DNA of 29,359 bases. It comes from JBOFOR01 sp051654865 (GTDB lineage: Bacteria > Bacillota > Clostridia > Peptostreptococcales > Peptostreptococcaceae). This document shows, in pieces, positions 23,869 through 29,359 of this stretch. The stretch lies in NCBI GenBank assembly GCA_051654865.1, contig JBOFYV010000004.1:1-29359 (forward strand). The letters are read 5' to 3'. The position numbers and the translations under genes were made by a program. The notes beneath the pieces are model-generated. The model was not told the DNA's origin, ran no database searches, and saw only the letters and a list, made by a program, of their open reading frames with translations. Within the stretch, counting starts at the first letter, position 1; the number at the start of each line of letters is the position of its first letter.

Positions 23869-24916
23869 GAATCTCTTCTTTATTGTATTTTTTTAATTTT
23901 CCTATTTTGTAATGAGTAATAATAGTGAAAATCCCACAAATTATTACTATTATATAATATACAAATACACTATATAAAAACACAGAATACCCGATTATTT
24001 GTTTAGGAAAAACTTTTGTGAATATCGTTAAAAATACAATTTCATTAGCTCCTACATTTCCAGGCGTTGGTGCCGGAGAAACAGACATATATAAAAATAC
24101 TTGTAGCGCTAATAGAGTTATGTATGTTTCTTTATTTAAATTAAAGGTTTTGTAGATGCAAAAAGCAATGCTAAAGTATACAGTTAATTGAATAACTGTA
24201 AAAATGATACTTCTAACCAATACTTTTTTATTTTTTACAAAAACTATTATTGAATTATGATATTCATCTATATAATTTTCTATTTCTTCTCTTCCATCAT
24301 AAACAGATTTAAATATATTTATCTTATACAAAATATATATAATTTTGCCTAATAGTTTTTTCATAGTTAAGGGGCTAAATATAATTAATAGCCCTATCAC
24401 AATAGTAGTTATATTGACTATTAATCCTACACACATCAATACTAAAATTGCTGTTAATTCAGTTTTTAATAAATCTAAATTAAACAAAATAAAAGTTCCA
24501 CAATATATTGTCACTACCATTTGATAAATTACAGTTTTATTTGTTACTATTGCAACTGCTTTGCTTAGTTTTAAATCATATTTTGTCATTGCATATATTT
24601 GCATTGGTTGGCTACCAGAAGCAAACGGAGTTACTAAATTATAATATAGTCCCATAGTTGCTAATTTAATTGCCAATCCCCTTGTATTCCTTTGATTGAT
24701 AGAATTAATTATTATATAGGTAACATATACTTCTATTGCTATATAAGTTAATATTAACACTACTCCTATATATATATATTTAAAATTAACTATTTTTAGT
24801 AAATATGGAATTAATTTTACATCTAATGTAGTATACACTAAATAGGTTGTTAGCATTATTAAGAATAATAAAAATATATATTGCAATAAAGCCCTTTTCT
24901 TGATTAGTTTTATCAT
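23864..24916 (-). CDS. Flippase-like membrane protein (lysylphosphatidylglycerol synthase TM region, UPF0104/YbhN type)
   Basis: A 350-residue protein with about eight membrane segments, related to the membrane half of MprF and to glycosyltransferase-linked flippase-like proteins. The family core PAPTPGNVGANEIVFLTIF (about residues 284-302) is clear. Earlier, VTPFASGSQPMQIYAM (about 95-110) is the other conserved stretch. The soluble aminoacyl-transferase domain of MprF is absent, so it cannot make lysyl-lipid by itself; lipid or lipid-linked sugar translocation is the likely role. It stands alone, bounded by its own terminator, 163 bases after rnfB. No neighbouring glycosyltransferase or synthase suggests its substrate. 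Confidence 0.88.
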   Translation of the reverse strand: MIKLIKKRALLQYIFLLFLIMLTTYLVYTTLDVKLIPYLLKIVNFKYIYIGVVLILTYIAIEVYVTYIIINSINQRNTRGLAIKLATMGLYYNLVTPFASGSQPMQIYAMTKYDLKLSKAVAIVTNKTVIYQMVVTIYCGTFILFNLDLLKTELTAILVLMCVGLIVNITTIVIGLLIIFSPLTMKKLLGKIIYILYKINIFKSVYDGREEIENYIDEYHNSIIVFVKNKKVLVRSIIFTVIQLTVYFSIAFCIYKTFNLNKETYITLLALQVFLYMSVSPAPTPGNVGANEIVFLTIFTKVFPKQIIGYSVFLYSVFVYYIIVIICGIFTIITHYKIGKLKKYNKEEIL

Positions 24917-25018
24917 AAAATAATTCTCCTACTTATTTACTTACCATTAATAAATCATATCTCATTTTACAGGCTTTTAGCAATAGTTTTTATATTTATA
25001 AAGCTTATGTTATCCATA

Positions 25019-25069
25019 AAACAAACTATTGTTCAACCAATTAAGAATTAGCTTGGCAATAGTTTGTTT
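25019..25069 (-). terminator. Terminator of the rnf operon
   Basis: 13-bp arms (25019-25031 and 25057-25069, AAACAAACTATTG) with an inner CCAA/TTGG pairing. It lies 11 bases after the rnfB stop; on the minus-strand RNA the 3' arm ends in GTTT. Confidence 0.75.
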
Positions 25070-25079
25070 TATATATTTT

Positions 25080-25925
25080 TTAGATCTTTTGTGTTGATAG
25101 TTTGTTATTGATACTTTCTTTACTTTTAATTACTATAGCACCAGTTGGACACTTTGACATACATACAGGATTATCACAGTTTTCTATACAAATCTGATGA
25201 CTTATAATTGCTAAATTATTTTCTATATTTATTGCTTTATGTTCACAGTTTTTAACACATATGCCACATCCTATACAAGATACACTACATGCTTTTTTTG
25301 CAATGGCTCCTTTATCTTTACTATTACAACTTATTTGAACTTTACATTCAATAGGATCCATTGAGATTACTTTTTTAGGACAAATACTTTCACATTTTCC
25401 ACACCCAGTACACTTATCCTTATCTATTATAGGTAATCTATTTTCTCCCATTTCTATAGCTTCAAATGGACAATTTTTAACACAAGTTCCAAGCCCTATA
25501 CATCCATATATACATTCCTTAGGACCTCCTAGGATACTATTCGCACATATACAATCTGCTATTCCATCGTATTCATATTTTAAATTTGCTTTATCTTTAC
25601 ATCCACTACACTTTACATATGCATACCTTGGTTCTATCTCCTCTGCTTTTTTTCCCGTCAGTTCTGCTACCATATTGGCAACAAGCTCTTTACCTGGAAT
25701 ACATAGATTTGGAGGAACATCTTCATTTAATACTACGGCTTCTGCATATGCTAAGCATCCTGCATAACCACAAGCTCCACATTGACCTTTTGGAAGAACA
25801 TCTTCAACTAAATGAATTAAAGGATTTACCTCTACTGCAAACTTTTTATTTGCAATAGCTAGCACTAATCCAAAGAATAATCCCACTGCCGTCATTATCA
25901 CCACTATTAGTATGGCAGTTTCCAT
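25080..25925 (-). CDS. rnfB: Rnf complex subunit B, multi-cluster ferredoxin
   Basis: Electron-input subunit of the ion-pumping ferredoxin:NAD+ oxidoreductase. 281 residues from the ATG at 25925 (AAGGGG eight bases upstream; the GTG at 25934 is inside that site). There is one N-terminal membrane helix (about 4-25), then GQCGACGYAGC with further Cys for the first [4Fe-4S], and several CxxCxxxCP-type sites: CIGLGTCVKNCP, CTGCGKCESICP, CIGCGICVKNC and CDNPVCMSKCP. This many clusters is typical of clostridial and acetogen RnfB and makes it longer than the proteobacterial form of about 190 residues. It is last in the operon C-D-G-E-A-B, the usual order in Clostridia. Confidence 0.95.
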   Translation of the reverse strand: METAILIVVIMTAVGLFFGLVLAIANKKFAVEVNPLIHLVEDVLPKGQCGACGYAGCLAYAEAVVLNEDVPPNLCIPGKELVANMVAELTGKKAEEIEPRYAYVKCSGCKDKANLKYEYDGIADCICANSILGGPKECIYGCIGLGTCVKNCPFEAIEMGENRLPIIDKDKCTGCGKCESICPKKVISMDPIECKVQISCNSKDKGAIAKKACSVSCIGCGICVKNCEHKAINIENNLAIISHQICIENCDNPVCMSKCPTGAIVIKSKESINNKLSTQKI

Positions 25926-25959
25926 ATATTTCACCCCTTTTTGAAAACCTCATTTTCTC

Positions 25960-26535
25960 TTATATCATACCTGAAAAACCTAAAAAAGATAATGCTAGCA
26001 TTCCTGCTAATATAAAAGCTATCCCCATACCTCTTAAAGGTTTTGGTACAGTTGCATAAGCAAGTTTTTCTCTTAGGCTAGCCATTAATGTTATCGCAAG
26101 CGCAAAACCAAGCCCTGAACCTAAAGCTTCCACTACACTCATTAAAAATCCATAATTGTTGTCTGCATTTGTTAAAGGAACACCTAAAACAACACAGTTT
26201 GTAGCAATTAGTAATAAGTATATTCCCCACATACCATATAGTGTGGGCGCAAATTTTTTTATGGTCAACTCTAATAGTTGAACAAAACTGGCTATTAAAA
26301 GTACAAAAACTATTGTTTTTAAGAATTCTAATTTTAGAGGTATTAGAATAAAGTTCATAACCAACCATGCTAATATGGAACTTAATGTCATAACTGATGT
26401 TACTGCCATTCCCATTCCAACAGAAGCACTAAGGTTTTTTGAAACTCCAAAGAATATACATAATCCAAGAAATCTTGTTAGTACAAAGTTATTAACCAAT
26501 ACTGTAGATATAAACAGTATTAAATACTCTTTCAT
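25960..26535 (-). CDS. rnfA: Rnf complex subunit A
   Basis: A 191-residue integral membrane subunit with six helices. Hallmarks are NNFVLTRFLGLCIFFGVSK at the N-terminus, and in the second half ATNCVVLGVPLTNAD with Cys and the ALGSGLGFALAITLMASLREKL segment. RnfA and RnfE are paralogues that pair with inverted topology and carry a shared membrane-embedded [2Fe-2S] cluster through conserved Cys, here in GLCIFFG and TNCVVLG. Cluster details come from known Rnf/NQR structures. The gene lies 24 bases after rnfE and 34 bases before rnfB, with its own ribosome binding site (GTAGGTG). Normal length. Confidence 0.95.
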   Translation of the reverse strand: MKEYLILFISTVLVNNFVLTRFLGLCIFFGVSKNLSASVGMGMAVTSVMTLSSILAWLVMNFILIPLKLEFLKTIVFVLLIASFVQLLELTIKKFAPTLYGMWGIYLLLIATNCVVLGVPLTNADNNYGFLMSVVEALGSGLGFALAITLMASLREKLAYATVPKPLRGMGIAFILAGMLALSFLGFSGMI

Positions 26536-26559
26536 TTATCACACCTACTTCCCATTATA

Positions 26560-27183
26560 CTAGCTCAACTGTTTACTTTTCTTTGCTTTTTTAGAATCAT
26601 ACATATTCATTAGACCTATTATATATCCAATTAGAATAAATGCACCTGGAGGAAGTATCATAATAAGCGCTGGATTATACCACGATCCAAGTATTGTCAT
26701 TCCAAATATTGTTCCATTTCCAAATAACTCTCTTATAAATGCTATTACTAATAATGCTAATGTAAATCCACATCCCATTCCTAATCCATCTAAAAATGAT
26801 GGTAATACTGAATTCTTAGATGCAAAAACTTCTGCACGAGCTAGTATTATGGCAAACACTACTACTAATGCTAAGTATATTCCTAAAGCCTGATATAATG
26901 TAGGTAAGTATGCTTGTAATACTAATTGTACTACTGTTACTATTGTAGCTATAGATGTAATGTATACTGGTACACGTACTTTTGGATTTACAACTTTTCT
27001 AGTGATTGATACTACTACATTGTTTGCTGTTATAACAAACATAACACAAAGTCCCATAGTTAATGCATTTATAGCATTTGAGGTTACCGCCAGTGCTGGA
27101 CATAAACTAAGAGCCAGTCTAAATACAGGGTTTTCATCATATATACCTTTTGAAAATACTTTCCATAACTCTTTTACTGTCAT
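26560..27183 (-). CDS. rnfE: Rnf complex subunit E
   Basis: A 207-residue membrane subunit with six helices, homologous to NqrD. The N-terminal stretch FSKGIYDENPVFRLALSLCPALAVTSNA is diagnostic, with the conserved Cys of SLCPALAVT and later GMGCGFTLALLVIAFIRELFGNGT. These Cys contribute to the membrane [2Fe-2S] shared with RnfA. The tail is basic (KKAKKSKQLS). The start follows TAGGAGG, one base after the rnfG stop, so translation is probably coupled. Its role is in moving electrons across the membrane plane linked to Na+ or H+ transport; which ion is used cannot be told here. Confidence 0.95.
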   Translation of the reverse strand: MTVKELWKVFSKGIYDENPVFRLALSLCPALAVTSNAINALTMGLCVMFVITANNVVVSITRKVVNPKVRVPVYITSIATIVTVVQLVLQAYLPTLYQALGIYLALVVVFAIILARAEVFASKNSVLPSFLDGLGMGCGFTLALLVIAFIRELFGNGTIFGMTILGSWYNPALIMILPPGAFILIGYIIGLMNMYDSKKAKKSKQLS

Positions 27184-27184
27184 C

Positions 27185-27742
27185 TTACTTACCTCCTATA
27201 TACTGACTTACTTCTTCTGCTGCCAACTTCACACCATCTGTTACTGCTTTAGAAGAAATCGTAGACCCTGTTATAGCTTGAATGTCTTTTTTGTCTGTTG
27301 CATCCTTTACAACTTTTAAAGCCTCTACTGTTTTGCCTATAAATTGATCCTTAAATGGAGATACCATAGTCCTATCTCCTAGCCCAGGTGTTTCATTATG
27401 AGATAACACATTGTATCCAATAACTGCTCCGTTAGGGTCAATTGCAGTCATTATTTTTATAGGACCACCATATCCTTTACTCTCTGTTTGCACTATATAG
27501 GCAATTACTTTGCCGTTATTCAAAGCTTCATACCAGCTTTCTTTCCCTGAAACGTTTTTGAATTCTGTAGCATTAGTAACTAATTCTTTCATAGACTTTT
27601 CCTTTAACATCTCAGCATTTTTTACTGATATAGGTGCTGTTACAAAATAAACACCAGCAATAATTACGCCTGATATAAAACAAGCTGCTGTTAAATTTAT
27701 TGCAATTTGAAATACTGTATATTTTTTTTCTTTTATAGACAT
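27185..27742 (-). CDS. rnfG: Rnf complex subunit G, covalent FMN protein
   Basis: A 185-residue subunit with one N-terminal membrane helix (about 13-34) and an extracytoplasmic FMN-binding domain. The FMN attachment motif appears as AITGSTISSKAVTDGV, where Thr161 should carry FMN by a phosphoester bond; the usual SGAT is here TGST. GYGGPIKIMTAIDPNGAVIGYNVLSHNETPGLGDR is the conserved core (about 89-125). FMN insertion needs an ApbE flavin transferase, not encoded in the window. The gene is packed directly between rnfD and rnfE, adjoining rnfD without a gap. The start follows AGGAGG overlapping the end of rnfD. Confidence 0.95.
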   Translation of the reverse strand: MSIKEKKYTVFQIAINLTAACFISGVIIAGVYFVTAPISVKNAEMLKEKSMKELVTNATEFKNVSGKESWYEALNNGKVIAYIVQTESKGYGGPIKIMTAIDPNGAVIGYNVLSHNETPGLGDRTMVSPFKDQFIGKTVEALKVVKDATDKKDIQAITGSTISSKAVTDGVKLAAEEVSQYIGGK

Positions 27743-28711
27743 CTACATAGCCTCCTTTGAACCAAACTTTTTAGGCTTAGTAAATCTATCAATAAGAGGT
27801 GTAAGAGCATTCATTAATAATATTGAGTAGCACACACCTTCTGGATAACCACCTTTTAATCTGATTAAAGCCGTAATTAGTCCTGCTCCTATTGCAAATA
27901 TGATTTGACCTTTTTTAGTTATAGGTATAGTTACCATATCTGTAGCCATGAAGAATGCCCCAATTATTAGTCCGCCTGCCATCATATTAAATATTGGATC
28001 ACCTGTAAAGAATCCTTCTTTCCCAAATATCCAAGTAATTATACCTACTGTAACTATCATTACTACAGGTACTTCCCAGTTTATATATTTTTTATATATT
28101 AAATATGCGCCTCCTAAAATTAATAAAATTGTGCAAGTTTCACCTATCGATCCATTTCTAGTACCTAAAAATAAAGCTTTGTAAAGTTCACTTTGAGAGC
28201 CAAAAGTATTTATTAATGAATCATATCCTTGCATTTTTACTATATTTAAAGGTGTTGCACTCGTTACTACATCTACACTAGTTTTTAAAGAAGTCCATGT
28301 AGTCATTGCTACTGGCCAAGATACCATAACTGCAGCTCTCCCTATATGAGCTGGATTAAATATATTCTGACCAAGACCTCCCATTGAGTGTTTACCAATT
28401 GCTACGGCTACAACACTTCCTAACCCAGCCATATATGCAGGTAATGTTGGTGGCATACACATTGCCATTAATAAACCTGTTAAAAAAGCACTACCATCAC
28501 TTATTGTGACTGGCATCTTTCTAAATTTATTTATTAAATACTCTGTAGCTATAGCTGATATTATACTTACTAGAATTATTAAAAGTGCATTAGTTTTAAA
28601 ATAAAATATACCAAATAGTGCTGCTGGTGCTAAAGCTAAATTTACATTCCACATTATTTTTGGAACGGTTTCATTTGAACTAATATGTGGAGAAGATGAT
28701 ACAACGTTCAT
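27743..28711 (-). CDS. rnfD: Rnf complex subunit D, covalent FMN membrane protein
   Basis: A 322-residue membrane subunit homologous to NqrB. Family stretches are SPHISSNETVPKIMWNVNLALAPA at the N-terminus, DGSAFLTGLLMAMCMPPTLP (about 73-92), and GGLGQNIFNPAHIGRAAVM. The flavin-attachment site is seen as VTSATPLN (about residue 155), where the Thr before Pro-Leu should hold FMN. C-terminal GGYPEGVCYSILLMNALTPLIDRFTKPKKFG is also diagnostic. About eight to ten helices. It follows rnfC by 12 bases and adjoins rnfG. Normal length for clostridial RnfD. Confidence 0.95.
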   Translation of the reverse strand: MNVVSSSPHISSNETVPKIMWNVNLALAPAALFGIFYFKTNALLIILVSIISAIATEYLINKFRKMPVTISDGSAFLTGLLMAMCMPPTLPAYMAGLGSVVAVAIGKHSMGGLGQNIFNPAHIGRAAVMVSWPVAMTTWTSLKTSVDVVTSATPLNIVKMQGYDSLINTFGSQSELYKALFLGTRNGSIGETCTILLILGGAYLIYKKYINWEVPVVMIVTVGIITWIFGKEGFFTGDPIFNMMAGGLIIGAFFMATDMVTIPITKKGQIIFAIGAGLITALIRLKGGYPEGVCYSILLMNALTPLIDRFTKPKKFGSKEAM

Positions 28712-28723
28712 AGTAATCCCCCT

Positions 28724-29359
28724 TTACTTTTTGTTACTTAGTGATGTACATTGTAGTTTGTTATATCTTATTGATTGAACTAATTTTCTTTTTGCTGGAC
28801 AAGTATATGCACAACTTCCACATTCTACACAATCTAAAAGATTATAATCTTCTTTAGCTTCTAAAAATGCATTATTTTCAGCTAATGTACCAAGCATACT
28901 TGGTACTAACCCCATGGGACAAGCTTCTATGCATTTTCCACATCTAATACATGGATATTCTTTACTTTGATTTACTTCCTTTTCTGTTAAAGCTAATATT
29001 CCTGATGTACCTTTAACTATAGGTATATCTAATGTATATTGAGCAAACCCCATCATTGGTCCACCCATAATTATCTTTTTAGCTTCTTCATTTAATCCTC
29101 CACAACAATTTATTGCTTCTTCAAATGTAGTTCCTACCCTTAACAATAAATTTTTAGGATTTTTTATTGCACCACCACTAACCGTTGTCACTCTTTCAAT
29201 GAGCGGTATGCCTCTAACTACTGCATCATAGATTGCAGCTACCGTTCCAACATTTTGAACTACAACGTTTACATCTGTAGGCAATCCTCCTGATGGTACT
29301 TCTCTACCCGTTAATACTTTTATTAACATCTTTTCAGCACCTTGAGGATATTTAGTTGG
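28724..29359 (-). CDS. rnfC: Rnf complex subunit C, C-terminal part (runs off the window)
   Basis: The NADH-interacting subunit, which binds FMN and two [4Fe-4S] clusters in the full protein of about 440 residues. Only the last 211 residues are here. The frame is open to base 29359 (reading PTKYPQGAEKMLIKVLTGRE), so the internal Met at 29329 is not the start. Visible parts are the conserved KYPQGAEK and REVPSGGLP motifs, the SLBB-like domain, and two ferredoxin sites, CIRCGKCIEACP and CVECGSCAYTCP. The gene leads the operon C-D-G-E-A-B, and its promoter lies outside the window. Confidence 0.95.
   Translation of the reverse strand, partial: PTKYPQGAEKMLIKVLTGREVPSGGLPTDVNVVVQNVGTVAAIYDAVVRGIPLIERVTTVSGGAIKNPKNLLLRVGTTFEEAINCCGGLNEEAKKIIMGGPMMGFAQYTLDIPIVKGTSGILALTEKEVNQSKEYPCIRCGKCIEACPMGLVPSMLGTLAENNAFLEAKEDYNLLDCVECGSCAYTCPAKRKLVQSIRYNKLQCTSLSNKK

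Noticed and set aside
29300..29329. Met at 29329 as the start of RnfC
   Set aside because: The frame stays open to the window edge and encodes the conserved KYPQGAEK segment, so the gene begins outside the window.
1..29359. CRISPR arrays, insertion sequences, prophage, attachment sites
   Set aside because: No regularly spaced repeats, transposase or integrase frames, or phage genes are visible; the only strong repeats are terminator palindromes and the paired glycerol leaders.

Overview
The window is very AT-rich DNA with strong AGGAGG-type ribosome binding sites, frequent TTG starts and compact genes. Its content (a six-gene Rnf operon, a GlpP-controlled glycerol operon, HPr/CcpA-type cre sites) points to an anaerobic Gram-positive member of Clostridia, most likely near the Peptostreptococcaceae. 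The family-level placement is inference from gene content and style; no marker gene here proves it. I see no phage, transposon, CRISPR array, rRNA or tRNA. This looks like ordinary chromosome carrying metabolism and transport genes.

Layout. 1-1380: class 3-type aldehyde dehydrogenase, minus strand. 1753-4129: a plus-strand unit of XRE-cupin regulator, two-part ThrE-type exporter and GNAT acetyltransferase, preceded by a near-consensus promoter. 4137-5286: Cof-type HAD phosphatase and a small unknown, minus strand. 5468-8134: a calcium-type P-type ATPase, plus strand. 8172-11534 (minus): two-repeat DUF4397 protein, small unknown, UvrC-like nuclease lacking the C-terminal half, and CNT nucleoside transporter. 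11814-12011: an acidic 65-residue protein, the only plus-strand gene after 8134. 12059-16521 (minus): unknown, small lipoprotein, NhaP-type antiporter, minimal L,D-transpeptidase, and NCS2 purine/xanthine-type permease.

16771-23191 is a glycerol regulon read right to left: glpP (antiterminator), glpF, glpK, then a three-gene redox unit (FAD glycerol-3-phosphate dehydrogenase with a BFD [2Fe-2S] domain, FAD/NAD(P) oxidoreductase, DUF1667 iron-sulfur protein). Two intrinsic terminators, one before glpF and one before the dehydrogenase, share identical 8-base arms at identical 19-base spacing with the same internal G-G mismatch. They are strong candidates for the RNA targets of GlpP. A near-perfect cre site sits between the -35 and -10 boxes of the glpF promoter.

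23321-23672 holds two small genes, found by hand translation, that end in a 28-bp perfect inverted repeat. 23864-24916 is a flippase-like membrane protein. 25080-29359 is rnfB-A-E-G-D-C read right to left, with rnfC cut by the window edge. Rnf exchanges electrons between ferredoxin and NAD while moving ions, so it could take up reducing equivalents from glycerol-3-phosphate oxidation if the redox unit delivers them to NAD.

I did not find a clearly new defence or mobile system. The items most worth a second look are the paired GlpP-type leaders, the three-part glycerol-3-phosphate oxidising unit, a glycerol kinase without the usual Firmicute phospho-histidine loop, the small-gene pair, and the habit of building terminators into stop codons.
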